Positions 28,310-36,959 of a stretch of DNA of 43,883 bases are shown here, one piece after another. The notes beneath the pieces were generated by a model, which was given only the letters and a program-made list of their open reading frames with translations, did not search any database and had not been told where the DNA came from. Source of the DNA: a virus; the IMG/VR virus record IMGVR_UViG_3300009076_000012, positions 1 through 43,883 of that record; one strand, 5' to 3'. Position numbers and translations under genes: made by a program. The stretch's first letter is position 1. The number at the start of each line of letters is the position of its first letter.

Positions 28310-30169
28310 TTATATATTTCCATCGGGGCGGTGTCTTAAAAATGGTGCATAGTCATTAACTCCAGAAGAACCAGATACTGCGATTGTATCAACTTCTGGT
28401 TTAATTACTGTTTTACCAATGTCAATTGAAAGAAGTTTATTTCTCTTTGATACTACGTCATTTGATGCTGGTGTAACGTATATATTTATAGTCTCGGTTT
28501 TATTAATAGGAAGAGAATCAATCGAAACTAATCCGCTACTAGTATCAAGGGTGCCAACACTTCTGAATAAAGTTCTCTTGATTCCATCAGCACCGAGAGA
28601 GTATGCGTATATATTTCTTTCAGTTGATGAACCTATAATTGGTTCATCTTCAATACGAAGAACAACTCCGTTATATGTCCAAGAATCTGAACTCAATACT
28701 GATTCTTCTTGATTTTCGTCTGCATATAGTGCCATTTGGAAATCAACTGGTGTTGATACAAGTTTACCATATTCTATTACTGCCCTTTTATACGCGAAGA
28801 CTCTAACGAATGAATTAACAACCGCGATGTCTAACTTATCAATTAGGGAAAGAAGATGCGAATAACGGAAGACTCCGTCAAACCTTTGAAGATTGTTTGT
28901 ATTGAAATCTAAAAGAAGAGACTCTACCTTTGTTGAAAGCTGACCAGCAGACAGCGATGTTCTATTTGAATCGTACTTAAACAATACATCAAAGTATAGA
29001 TATGTGAAATCAGGATCGATAAGAACCGGCTCGATACCAATTACTCTCTTTGCTTCAAGTTCTTTAAGCAAAAAGATTTTATCTGTATTAGTAAGAGCAT
29101 TATCATCGAATGGTTTAACCGATATGTATACTTTACCATATTGTGGTGGAAAATTATCTTCTCCTCCCCAAACAGATACTGTTTCAATATTATTAAGAAT
29201 CTGCATGACAAGAGTCTTATAGTCGCTCGATGTAACAGCTCTGTTCTGTGTTATAAAGGAAAGAGGTGCATTTTGACGAATACTTTCAATGTCTTCCTTT
29301 TCACTACCATTTGTAGCACCAGATAAAGTTGTGATGACTGGTGATACTGATGTTGGACTCGCCCATGTAAAGACATTAGCGCCATTACCTTCTTTACCTT
29401 CAGTACTTAAATATTTAAGTTTAATTATACTGAGAGATGCTGGTTTTTTTCCAAAAATATCATCACCAAACTGAATCTCATAATTTCCATTATAATTCTC
29501 GTTAATAAAGTAGGCAGCAGTTGATGGACCAACACCTGAAAGAGTCGTGAATTCAGTATAAGTTTCAACAGCAGTTGAATAAGCATTATCAAATACATCA
29601 ACGATCAAATGATCTAAATCAATCGATGAATCTTCAATAATAAATTTCTGATCAATGTTTCCAGATTCAACAACGAATGTACTTTCTTTCATTCGTCCTT
29701 GATAGATAACCACATTCTCGAAAACATATTGAGAATTTATTTCATCAAGAGTAGTAGTATAATCATCTACTGTGATGTACGTATAGGTTGTACCATCGAT
29801 CGCGGCTGTAAGAGTTTGTCCTCTATAAAGTGTGTATGTAGAAAGATTACGATTAACAGAAGATGCAAAGGTCAACGAGATCGATGCCATTGGAGCTGTC
29901 TTACTTTTTGGAGTATAACCAAGAAGCTTTGCTCGAGAAACGACATTTGATCTGATTTGCGCTGAATCAATAAAGGATTCATTCATTGCATTATGCGCAA
30001 CAACTGCGTTATAATGCGTGTTATATGCTAAGATGTCTAATAGGTGATTAAGACCTGATCCCTCAAAATCCCAATCGCTGTATTCTCCATTTGGATTATT
30101 TCTAAAATAATCTTTAAGGTTATCTTTGATTGCATCAAAGTCTAATTCTGTAACATTAAGTTGTTTCAT
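28310..30169 (-). CDS. 6: Baseplate wedge subunit gp6
   Basis: The N-terminus (LNVTELDFDAIKDNLKDYF, DWDFEGSGLNHLLDILAYNT, IDSAQIRSNVVSRAKLLGYTP) is the hallmark of T4-like gp6. The central part around residues 285-320 (ESIRQNAPLSFITQNRAVTSSDY) carries the baseplate-J signature shared by contractile tails. Length 619 aa is close to T4 gp6 (660 aa). gp6 forms the ring that joins neighbouring wedges, with gp25 and gp53. Its start overlaps the gp25 stop by one base (TAATG), implying translational coupling, and gp7 follows after three bases. Confidence 0.9.
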   Translation of the reverse strand: MKQLNVTELDFDAIKDNLKDYFRNNPNGEYSDWDFEGSGLNHLLDILAYNTHYNAVVAHNAMNESFIDSAQIRSNVVSRAKLLGYTPKSKTAPMASISLTFASSVNRNLSTYTLYRGQTLTAAIDGTTYTYITVDDYTTTLDEINSQYVFENVVIYQGRMKESTFVVESGNIDQKFIIEDSSIDLDHLIVDVFDNAYSTAVETYTEFTTLSGVGPSTAAYFINENYNGNYEIQFGDDIFGKKPASLSIIKLKYLSTEGKEGNGANVFTWASPTSVSPVITTLSGATNGSEKEDIESIRQNAPLSFITQNRAVTSSDYKTLVMQILNNIETVSVWGGEDNFPPQYGKVYISVKPFDDNALTNTDKIFLLKELEAKRVIGIEPVLIDPDFTYLYFDVLFKYDSNRTSLSAGQLSTKVESLLLDFNTNNLQRFDGVFRYSHLLSLIDKLDIAVVNSFVRVFAYKRAVIEYGKLVSTPVDFQMALYADENQEESVLSSDSWTYNGVVLRIEDEPIIGSSTERNIYAYSLGADGIKRTLFRSVGTLDTSSGLVSIDSLPINKTETINIYVTPASNDVVSKRNKLLSIDIGKTVIKPEVDTIAVSGSSGVNDYAPFLRHRPDGNI

Positions 30170-30603
30170 TATCGTAATCGTTGTAAGTAAAAACTAATTT
30201 CCTCTCTTTTTGGAGAGAATATAACATTGAATCCAATTGTAATTTCATATAAGTTCCTATCAGAATTGTCTGTAACTTCAACTACATGATCATTTGTTCT
30301 TGGTTCGAATTTTTTTAATACAAATAGTATTTCTTCCTTAATTGCCATCGCGGTAAAGTTATCTGCTGGTTCAAATAACATCGCAGCCGCATTGGATCCG
30401 ATTTCAGGATGAAATGGTCTCTCAAAAAAGTTTGTTAGTATTAAATTCTTAACGGCAGACTTAACAGCTTCTAAATCTACAACTGCTGGTATATCCTTTT
30501 TAACTGGGTGCACGTCTTTAAAAAATATAGGGAAATCCTTATACAATTGCTGCATCGCAACCTTATTTGGCGCTGGATTTTTATCTGATAGTTGCCTTGA
30601 CAT
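30169..30603 (-). CDS. 25: Baseplate wedge subunit gp25
   Basis: This 144-residue protein belongs to the GPW/gp25 family: VDLEAVKSAVKNLILTNFFERPFHPEIGS and the conserved F99-E100-P101-R102 motif near KKFEPR are visible. T4 gp25 is 132 aa. In the baseplate it binds gp6 and nucleates sheath polymerisation. A perfect late box lies six bases before the ATG, and the gene is coupled to gp6 by a one-base overlap. Confidence 0.92.
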   Translation of the reverse strand: MSRQLSDKNPAPNKVAMQQLYKDFPIFFKDVHPVKKDIPAVVDLEAVKSAVKNLILTNFFERPFHPEIGSNAAAMLFEPADNFTAMAIKEEILFVLKKFEPRTNDHVVEVTDNSDRNLYEITIGFNVIFSPKREEISFYLQRLR

Positions 30604-30609
30604 ATAACC

Positions 30610-30617
30610 TATTTATA
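30610..30617 (-). promoter_or_regulatory. T4-type late promoter box before gp25
   Basis: The minus strand reads TATAAATA, then GGTTAT, then ATG. Perfect late box; spacing six bases. Confidence 0.75.
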
Positions 30618-31712
30618 TTAATTGAGGAAGATATTAGGCGCAGTAGTCACTTGATTTCCACCATATTTTTCTGTACATGGTCCACCAGTAGTCTGTAACA
30701 GAGATGACCCGATATGTTCTACCTGCTCTAGGCCGACATCGATCTTTCTCCAACCTCCGATACTTTCAGTTACATTACCATTTACACGAATATCCCAGTT
30801 TCCTTTAATAAATGTTGTGCAGTTAGCATCAATTGTTAAATTGCAGTTTCCCTTAATGTTCACGTTATTATCTTTTACAATGACCTGAAAGTTATTACCG
30901 ACAATGACTGAAGTCTTATCACCGACTGGAGTAACTTCTTCATATGTACCAGTTCTGTGGATTGTAGATATTCTTTCTTTGCCTGGAGTTACATCATACT
31001 CAACAATGTGTGCTGCTTCATCAGCATCATTGGCTCGCTCATAGGCAGTAACATGGTTCTGAGGATATGTTGGTTTCATCACATCATCAAGAACAGGGAA
31101 CTTCCAATTATTATTTACACGGCCGAGTGCAGTAGGAACTTTATCATATAACTTTCGTAAAGATTTTTTCTTATCGTAACTAAATCCTTCTTTATATTTT
31201 TCTTCTTTGACTTGTGCAGATCTTGGGGTGTCAGGCATATTAAGATGTAATCCCATATCTTCGCCTTTTTCTTTTTCATTATCTGGGTCTTTTTTGACAA
31301 GTTTTCCAGCAAATTTAGAATTTTTCTTATTACTTGGATATCGTTTAGACGGATCAGAAAAACCTTTACTATAATCAGTTGGACGTGATGTAATAGATGG
31401 GATAGATCCCATAATAACTGGATCCTGAGCATTAATACTATCTCGAAAGAAGCCAATTACCCATGTACCACGTAACAATCCTGTTGCTGACTGACCAACA
31501 CCTGAAATTGAAGCTGATGTAACAGGCAACATTGTCATGGCCCACGGCAAATCTTCTGTTTGAATACCCTTACCTTCAGTTTTGTCTTCGTTATGATATC
31601 CAAAACATCTTACGCGATATCTTCCCATCTCCATAGGATCATCAATGTCTTCAATCACACCTGTGAACCATGCAAATCCACCACCGTTATTAATAAAATT
31701 TTCAGGATTCAT
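30618..31712 (-). CDS. 5: Baseplate hub/spike gp5, lysozyme domain absent
   Basis: Residues ~10-110 form the OB-fold domain of gp5/VgrG-type spikes (FAWFTGVIEDIDDPMEMGRYRVR, LPWAMTMLPVTSAS, GTWVIGFFRD, PVIMGSIP). The C-terminal third (about 240-345) has short beta-helix units such as VIVGNNFQVIVKDNNVNIKG, NCNLTID and NWDIRVNGNV that build the trimeric needle. T4 gp5 is 575 aa and has a lysozyme domain between them; here the linker is only ~130 lysine-rich residues with no lysozyme motif. The same lack is known in cyanophage gp5. Cell-wall digestion must come from another protein. A perfect late box lies four bases before ATG. Confidence 0.88.
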   Translation of the reverse strand: MNPENFINNGGGFAWFTGVIEDIDDPMEMGRYRVRCFGYHNEDKTEGKGIQTEDLPWAMTMLPVTSASISGVGQSATGLLRGTWVIGFFRDSINAQDPVIMGSIPSITSRPTDYSKGFSDPSKRYPSNKKNSKFAGKLVKKDPDNEKEKGEDMGLHLNMPDTPRSAQVKEEKYKEGFSYDKKKSLRKLYDKVPTALGRVNNNWKFPVLDDVMKPTYPQNHVTAYERANDADEAAHIVEYDVTPGKERISTIHRTGTYEEVTPVGDKTSVIVGNNFQVIVKDNNVNIKGNCNLTIDANCTTFIKGNWDIRVNGNVTESIGGWRKIDVGLEQVEHIGSSLLQTTGGPCTEKYGGNQVTTAPNIFLN

Positions 31713-31716
31713 AATT

Positions 31717-31724
31717 TATTTATA
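31717..31724 (-). promoter_or_regulatory. T4-type late promoter box before gp5
   Basis: The minus strand reads TATAAATA, then AATT, then ATG. The box overlaps the stop codon of the gp27-like gene. Spacing four bases. Confidence 0.7.
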
Positions 31725-33081
31725 GTTCAATATTAAAGGAGTCTTTCTTTACCCGCAATTCTGAGAAATATTCACCACCATCAAAGACATGATTTACAGA
31801 AGTAATTAAATGCCTACCAGAGAGGTGTTGGTCAATCAAATCTCTATCTGTTTGTGATTTATTCTTCATGTTCGCGAGGAATTTTTTCATACCAACTGGA
31901 TCAATCGATTTAGGGAATTTTAAATTAATCACTGTACCAGGATTCAATTTAAAATCACCAAAAAGTTTTATATCATGCGATGCAGTTTCAAGAGCTTCTT
32001 CAATTGAACGAGTTTTACCATGCGTATTTTCTTGAAGGGTATTATAATTCATATCCTTTCCATCTTCAGAAAAGGCCAAGTTGTTAACTGATGTGTGCTC
32101 AAGATGCGACTTAGGCATAAGGTTTAATTTCTCTCCATTTACATCAAATGTTGCAGAAAGCGGGATTTTTTTATTTAGAGTAAGATTTTGCTTAAAATCC
32201 CTATCATAGTTATAATCATATTTTGTATATGTCTTCCGCGAATAGTCTAAATAATTGTTTTCTGATGCCCATCCTCCATTGATTCCTTGATAAACCTTTC
32301 CAAATTTAAGATTGGATGTAACACTGAGAATACGCGATACTCTTTGATCATAGTCTTCTTTAGTATAAGGAAGTTGATTAAATTCTCTGTGATCGTGGTA
32401 TGTGTGATATTCTTCAGCAGTTAATAAATTATGGAGCGATGATAAATGGATAGTATTATCGAGAGTATGATAAAAGAAAAATGGAGAATGATTTCCATCG
32501 TATGTCTTTTTTCTTAGCCATTCAATTGCCTCTAGAGGAGTCTGCCAATTAATAATTCCCTTCGCCCGCGAAATAGTTTCTCCATCTACTACAATGCTAC
32601 CAGCAAACTGCAAATCCTCTTTAATGATTCTTTCGATTTCTTTATCTGTGTTATTGGTAAAAGCTCTAGATATCTTCTTCAGTTTCGAATAATATGCATG
32701 CTCTGATACACAATTTATTGTATAGACATTAATATGTTCTTCTTCAGCGCTCGCATATAGAGGATACTCTGTAACAACAAAATCAAGTGAAATCTTTCTT
32801 TCTTTAACATTACCGTTTGTATTCGGATTAGTAGATATTATAATCTGAATCTTTTCTTGACCAATCAACGGAGAACTTTCAAAGAAATTTGCTGAATCCT
32901 TTATACTGATATTAGCAAGAATGTTTGGAGAATAGAGAGATTCTGTAATGTTAAGCTTAACAACAATGTTTTCGATATCATATTTTTTACCGTCATGCGT
33001 AGTTATTTCTACTGTCTCTAAATTATATGCTCCTGGAGATAATGATGAATTTCTCCCAAAATTTGCCCTTTGTGTTCCCAT
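31720..33081 (-). CDS. 27: Baseplate hub protein, gp27-like (453 aa)
   Basis: The N-terminal 100 residues (VEITTHDGKKYDIENIVVKLNITESLYSPNI, ANISIKDSANFFESSPLIGQEKIQI) show the first barrel of tail-hub proteins of the gp27/gpD type. A CVSEHAYYSKLKKISRAF segment and a WLRKKTYDGNHSPFFFY segment follow, both typical of marine T4-like hub proteins. T4 gp27 is 391 aa. gp27 forms the trimeric torus that holds gp5, and here the gp5 gene follows directly (gap 7). The start ATG abuts the gp53 stop codon. The symbol is by position and pattern, since T4 gp27 itself is diverged. Confidence 0.75.
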   Translation of the reverse strand: MGTQRANFGRNSSLSPGAYNLETVEITTHDGKKYDIENIVVKLNITESLYSPNILANISIKDSANFFESSPLIGQEKIQIIISTNPNTNGNVKERKISLDFVVTEYPLYASAEEEHINVYTINCVSEHAYYSKLKKISRAFTNNTDKEIERIIKEDLQFAGSIVVDGETISRAKGIINWQTPLEAIEWLRKKTYDGNHSPFFFYHTLDNTIHLSSLHNLLTAEEYHTYHDHREFNQLPYTKEDYDQRVSRILSVTSNLKFGKVYQGINGGWASENNYLDYSRKTYTKYDYNYDRDFKQNLTLNKKIPLSATFDVNGEKLNLMPKSHLEHTSVNNLAFSEDGKDMNYNTLQENTHGKTRSIEEALETASHDIKLFGDFKLNPGTVINLKFPKSIDPVGMKKFLANMKNKSQTDRDLIDQHLSGRHLITSVNHVFDGGEYFSELRVKKDSFNIEL

Positions 33082-34254
33082 TTATTTTGTTAGTTTCTCT
33101 TGATATGCTGCAACGAAATCATCGATGTGTTCTTCTCTGATTACTCGAATCTTCCGTGCCTCAAAATCTTTTTCTTCAAGATCTTCCTTTATAGATACAA
33201 ATTTAGCTTGTTCAGCATAGTATGATTCAACAAAGCTTGGAATATATCTCCTCTGCCTACTGATCTGGTTATATTCTACCATTTCGCTTTGATCAAATCC
33301 ATCGATTCGAGTTGGTGCCACATTAATATCTATATCACCCCTAAAATATTCCCCCTCAAGCTCAACATCATTAATATTAAATACACGTGAGTACGCATCG
33401 AAAGCAGTTGACTTATCTCCTTCATATTCATTATCAATAAAGTACGCTGGAGCATTATATGAACTCTCAAAGAATCTATGAGAAATGAATTCTATTTTTT
33501 GGAAATATTTTTCTAGGAAATGTTCGTAATATGCAGTACTTCCGATTACTAACCCTTGCTTATTTTCTATATCTCTTAAGAATTCATAATAAGTAGTAGT
33601 TTGATTTAATTGTACCCATTTAAGTGCTTTTTTTGTCCACTCAGTTCTTTCCGCTTCAAATTGTATATGTTTCTGACCGTCTAAATAAGGATTCTTAATA
33701 TACTCTATATGCCATTCTCTGTTATTTGCAAATTTTCCTTTATTAGTAATATCATTTATCCAAAGCTGGAACCGTTGATCATCAAACTTTAATATCTCTG
33801 CTTGTACTTCTTCACCACCATCGCGCGACCGTATTCTAATATTTTCGTTGTCTAAATCCAATCCACCGAAATAATTTGTCATTTCAAAGGAATTTTCGTA
33901 TTTACGAGCAACAGGATATTGCCGAGGAATAAAAACAAGGACAGAATATTTCGAATAGTCTTGCTCTAACATTAAATCAAAAGAGCGAGAAGTATTAGGC
34001 CACGAGTTTAGTCCTTGTTTAAGTGTTTCGTTGACGACAAAGAATGTCCAATAATAATCAGGAGTTTTATATAAACGAGTCGAAACAATATCAGGACGTT
34101 CTCCATTACTGATTTCATAGTATGTATATGTAGAAACATTATCGATAAGCTTATCACGTACATCAACGTGTCTGAACATATCAACTAAATCAGTCTTAAC
34201 GCCATTTGCATTAATATCGTATGCTACCTTAGGGAATTGAGAAAAGAATGACAT
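33082..34254 (-). CDS. 53: Baseplate wedge subunit gp53
   Basis: The N-terminal half (FFSQFPKVAYDINANG, LVDMFRHVDVRDKLIDNV, YTYYEISNGERPDIVS, YYWTFFVVNETLKQGLNSWP) is the conserved gp53 sequence, containing the LysM-like part that wraps around gp6 and gp25. T4 gp53 is 196 aa; the extra ~190 residues here, rich in aromatic and acidic residues, are a common extension in marine T4-like phages. It starts two bases after the gp48 stop and abuts the gp27-like gene. Confidence 0.9.
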   Translation of the reverse strand: MSFFSQFPKVAYDINANGVKTDLVDMFRHVDVRDKLIDNVSTYTYYEISNGERPDIVSTRLYKTPDYYWTFFVVNETLKQGLNSWPNTSRSFDLMLEQDYSKYSVLVFIPRQYPVARKYENSFEMTNYFGGLDLDNENIRIRSRDGGEEVQAEILKFDDQRFQLWINDITNKGKFANNREWHIEYIKNPYLDGQKHIQFEAERTEWTKKALKWVQLNQTTTYYEFLRDIENKQGLVIGSTAYYEHFLEKYFQKIEFISHRFFESSYNAPAYFIDNEYEGDKSTAFDAYSRVFNINDVELEGEYFRGDIDINVAPTRIDGFDQSEMVEYNQISRQRRYIPSFVESYYAEQAKFVSIKEDLEEKDFEARKIRVIREEHIDDFVAAYQEKLTK

Positions 34255-34256
34255 AA

Positions 34257-35225
34257 TTATTTTTCTGTAATTGGTGCTGGTTCTGACCCATGAAAAATTG
34301 GCCTTCCGCCAGCAATTCCTCTCTCATCTCCGAGTTGAGCTTTCTCCATAGTATCTAAATCTTTTCTATTTAAGGCCCGAGTTTCAGTGAACTGTAATTC
34401 AATCTCGCATTCAAGAGGAGCGTTATCTGAAAAATAAATATTACCAGTCGAATTATATGTTGTATTTACAGATGTACAATAGCATGAGTATATTCGTGGG
34501 ATAAACTTATTCTCTTCGCCTCCACCAACATTCATATTCATAAATTTAATTGTCCATACCGGAGGGTACTCAAGAGTAATAGCGCTATTTGGTCCACCTC
34601 GATCAGCATAAGTAAAGTGTCTAAACTTCGATTGAATATCTCTGATTAGCACTGATTCTTTTTCATCTCGTGCAGACATATGAAACTTAAACCCAAATTG
34701 TCTTACTCCGTTTTTATTAAAAGTTGTGTTTGTATTTGGATTAATCACTTGCCCTTGCCCGAGATTAACCGCTGTTTGAAGTCCGTCTGGCACAGCTGAT
34801 GATGCTATCACCGCGGCCTGAATACCCTGTATACTAGAAGCATTCTTAACCTTCTGTGTTACTTTGTCGGTGAAACTTCCATCGCCTGAAAATAAACCTG
34901 CTAACCCCGCGGCTGCCGTACCACCTATACCCAAATCTGTTTGTGCAAAATCTGCGCTATCTCCAAATGCCAAACTGCCTGGTGCAGGAAACCAAATGCG
35001 GTGCTGATTGGTTACGCCAGACAATGTACGTTCATGCGCGCAAAACACTATACATGGCCGGCGATTATCGCCTCTCATATCTGGCGGATAAATAAGAGGG
35101 GCGACGTTTTGGTTCTTCGGTTTAGGATCAGGTTTCTGAGCTTCAGGGATTTTAAACTGCTCATTACGTGCGACATCTCCCGCGCCGCTTAATATTTGAT
35201 TTTGATTATCCAGTGGTATAAACAT
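34257..35225 (-). CDS. 48: Baseplate tail-tube cap gp48
   Basis: The pattern IYPPDMRGDNRRPCIVF near residue 45, a hydrophobic glycine/alanine-rich region (LGIGGTAAAGLAGLF, residues ~98-112) and a tube-like C-terminal half (FGFKFHMSARDEKES, TLEYPPVWTIKFMN, ECEIELQFTETRALNRKDL) fit gp48, which closes the hub and starts tube assembly with gp54. Length 322 aa (T4 364 aa). It is the first gene of the long leftward operon, with a perfect late box nine bases ahead, and faces gp4 across a 25-base divergent region. Confidence 0.8.
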   Translation of the reverse strand: MFIPLDNQNQILSGAGDVARNEQFKIPEAQKPDPKPKNQNVAPLIYPPDMRGDNRRPCIVFCAHERTLSGVTNQHRIWFPAPGSLAFGDSADFAQTDLGIGGTAAAGLAGLFSGDGSFTDKVTQKVKNASSIQGIQAAVIASSAVPDGLQTAVNLGQGQVINPNTNTTFNKNGVRQFGFKFHMSARDEKESVLIRDIQSKFRHFTYADRGGPNSAITLEYPPVWTIKFMNMNVGGGEENKFIPRIYSCYCTSVNTTYNSTGNIYFSDNAPLECEIELQFTETRALNRKDLDTMEKAQLGDERGIAGGRPIFHGSEPAPITEK

Positions 35226-35234
35226 ATGTAATTC

Positions 35235-35242
35235 TATTTATA
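35235..35242 (-). promoter_or_regulatory. T4-type late promoter box for the leftward baseplate operon
   Basis: The minus strand reads TATAAATA, then nine bases, then the gp48 ATG. It lies in the 25-base divergent gap. On the plus strand the same gap holds TATAATAA (35239-35246) before gp4, which could act as a -10 element. Confidence 0.75.
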
Positions 35243-35250
35243 ATAAAAAC

Positions 35251-35691
35251 ATGACATACAAAGGACGATATACTGTAAAAAATCCTAAGAAATACGATGG
35301 TGATCCAACGAAAGTTGTATACAGATCTCTATGGGAGAGGCAGGTGTTTAAGTTTATGGATTCAAATCCAGAGGTAATTAAGTGGCAATCAGAAGAAACT
35401 ATAATACCATACCGGTGTAAGACAGATAATCGTATGCACAGATACTTTATGGACGTTAAAATGGTAACAAAAGATAAGACATATCTTATTGAGATCAAAC
35501 CAAAGAAGCAGACTCAAGCTCCTAAAGAGCCGAAAAGAAAGACTAAACGATATATTACTGAAGTGATGTCATACATAAAAAACACCTCAAAGTGGGAAAC
35601 AGCTGAAGCATACTGCGCTGACAGAGGATGGGAGTTCGTAATATGGACAGAAGATACTCTAAAAAATTTAGGAATTAAAATACTAAAATAA
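35251..35691 (+). CDS. 4: Head completion protein gp4
   Basis: This 146-residue protein is close in length to T4 gp4 (150 aa). It shows a TnsA-like restriction-endonuclease fold: VYRSLWERQVFKFMDSNP with E29, the strand RYFMDVK with D68, and LIEIKP with E81-x-K83, giving an E...D...ExK pattern. gp4 acts on filled heads before tail joining. It is the first gene of the rightward operon and is divergent from gp48, while the gp2-like gene follows after 16 bases. In T4, genes 2, 4, 53 and 5 are also neighbours. Confidence 0.85.
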   Translation: MTYKGRYTVKNPKKYDGDPTKVVYRSLWERQVFKFMDSNPEVIKWQSEETIIPYRCKTDNRMHRYFMDVKMVTKDKTYLIEIKPKKQTQAPKEPKRKTKRYITEVMSYIKNTSKWETAEAYCADRGWEFVIWTEDTLKNLGIKILK

Positions 35692-35694
35692 ATA

Positions 35695-35702
35695 TATAAA
35701 TA
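35695..35702 (+). promoter_or_regulatory. T4-type late promoter box before the gp2-like gene
   Basis: TATAAATA, then GATAT, then ATG. The 16 bases from ATAAATAG to ATGG are identical to those before the 1306-aa gene. Confidence 0.75.
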
Positions 35703-35707
35703 GATAT

Positions 35708-36295
35708 ATGGCAGAATCTCTATTTGATAAGTTTAATAAAGAAGCAACCAGTGCTGGTATTCGGAAGAACACTAAAAGCTCTTTGCGTTGGTTTAGGGAA
35801 AAGGTAACAGCAATTACGCGTGTCAATCGCGCGAGTCTATTAAAAGATAGTAAACTCAAACGAGTGAATACGCCATTGGTTGGTCGGATGTTCATGTATT
35901 TTTATGATCCCAAAACAAAGGATACATTACCACATTACGATAAATTTCCTCTTGTCATTATGGTTGATAAAGCTCCAGGCGGTTTTTATGGTTTAAATTT
36001 ACACTACTTAGAACCACGTCTACGAGCAAAGTTTTTTGATGTACTCTTAGGTTATGCTACCAATACTAAGTATGACGAGACTACTCGACTTAAAATGTCG
36101 TATGATCTACTGAAGGCATCATCAAAGACAAGTGCGTTTAAGCCATGTTATAAGCGATATCTCACAAAAAATATTAAATCACAAATTGCAGAAGTATCGG
36201 CACCAGAATGGGCAATTGCGATATTTTTACCGACTGAACAATTTAAAAAGGGTAATAAAGAATCTGTCTGGAAAAATTCTAAAAGTAAAATCTAA
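35708..36295 (+). CDS. 2: Putative DNA end protector, gp2-like (195 aa)
   Basis: The segments MFMYFYDPKTKDTLPHYDKFPLVIMV, GGFYGLNLHYLEPRLRAKFFD, and FKPCYKRYLTKN followed by EWAIAIFLPTEQF are conserved in T4-like phage proteins annotated as the DNA end protector gp2. It is shorter than T4 gp2 (274 aa). The gene lies between gp4 and a tube-fold baseplate gene; in T4, gene 2 also adjoins gene 4, which supports the call. gp2 binds the ends of packaged DNA and protects them from RecBCD. The basic character (many K and R) fits DNA binding. The symbol is from memory of family motifs and order, so it is moderately certain. Confidence 0.6.
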   Translation: MAESLFDKFNKEATSAGIRKNTKSSLRWFREKVTAITRVNRASLLKDSKLKRVNTPLVGRMFMYFYDPKTKDTLPHYDKFPLVIMVDKAPGGFYGLNLHYLEPRLRAKFFDVLLGYATNTKYDETTRLKMSYDLLKASSKTSAFKPCYKRYLTKNIKSQIAEVSAPEWAIAIFLPTEQFKKGNKESVWKNSKSKI

Positions 36296-36891
36296 TGACT
36301 AACACAATCGATACATTTAAATCAATTATTGGAAAACGTAACGGATTAGCAAGGTCTAATCGATTTAACGTATTCATTAATCCTCCTCAAAGTCTTTATA
36401 GAAAAAACAACCTTGATGAATTACGAGATCTGAACGTTATGTGCGACTCTTGCGGGATGCCTGGTAGACAAATACAGACATTCGATATGAAATATTTTAG
36501 GCAGGATATTAAAACTGCACAGGGGTTTATTAATGAGGATATATCATTTGTATTTAATCTTACGAGTGACTTCTTTATTAAAAGACTCTTTGATGATTGG
36601 ACAAATTTAATTATTGATAGAGAATCATATAAATTAAACTATGGCAGCGTATACAAAAGATCTGTTGAAATTTACCAACTCGATTCCGAAAATCAAATTA
36701 CGTATAAGGTTGAACTAAAAAATGCATTTCCAGTTTCGGTTCAGGCTGTTGAGTTAGGAAATGCTGACGGAGGTGTTCAACAAGTTACAGTTGAATTTAC
36801 ATACGAAGATTTTATTGAGACAGAAATGCGTTCACCATATGAAACGGCTGGCTTGCAGGCGCCGATCAACTTTGGTGCGGCGTTTGGGTAA
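36295..36891 (+). CDS. Tail-tube-fold baseplate protein, gp54/gp19-like (198 aa)
   Basis: The start (FKSIIGKRNGLARSNRFNVFI), the CGMPGRQIQTFDMKYF strand, FFIKRLFDDWTNLI and the C-terminal QQVTVEFTYEDF strand fit the tail-tube fold shared by T4 gp19 and gp54. With gp48, gp26 and a tape-measure-like gene nearby, the tube initiator gp54 is more likely than the main tube subunit gp19, which usually sits beside the sheath gene gp18. It is shorter than T4 gp54 (320 aa). Its ATG overlaps the gp2-like stop by one base (TAATG). Confidence 0.65.
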   Translation: MTNTIDTFKSIIGKRNGLARSNRFNVFINPPQSLYRKNNLDELRDLNVMCDSCGMPGRQIQTFDMKYFRQDIKTAQGFINEDISFVFNLTSDFFIKRLFDDWTNLIIDRESYKLNYGSVYKRSVEIYQLDSENQITYKVELKNAFPVSVQAVELGNADGGVQQVTVEFTYEDFIETEMRSPYETAGLQAPINFGAAFG

Positions 36892-36910
36892 ATCTCTTGG
36901 GAAATAGAGG

Positions 36911-36918
36911 TATAAATA
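36911..36918 (+). promoter_or_regulatory. Late promoter box inside a small palindrome upstream of gp26
   Basis: TATAAATA lies 41 bases before the gp26 start, so this transcript would have a leader, unlike its neighbours. The box is in the centre of a perfect palindrome (36908-36921, AGGTAT-AA-ATACCT) followed by TTTT, which in RNA could form a 5-bp hairpin plus U-tract. Confidence 0.55.
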
Positions 36919-36959
36919 CCTTTTTACACTATAACTGAATGAACAACAACTAAAAAATT

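Noticed and set aside
34941-35192. 83-codon plus-strand frame opposite the start of gp48
   Set aside because: It is an antisense shadow of gp48 with no motif, and gp48 is supported by conserved features and a late promoter.
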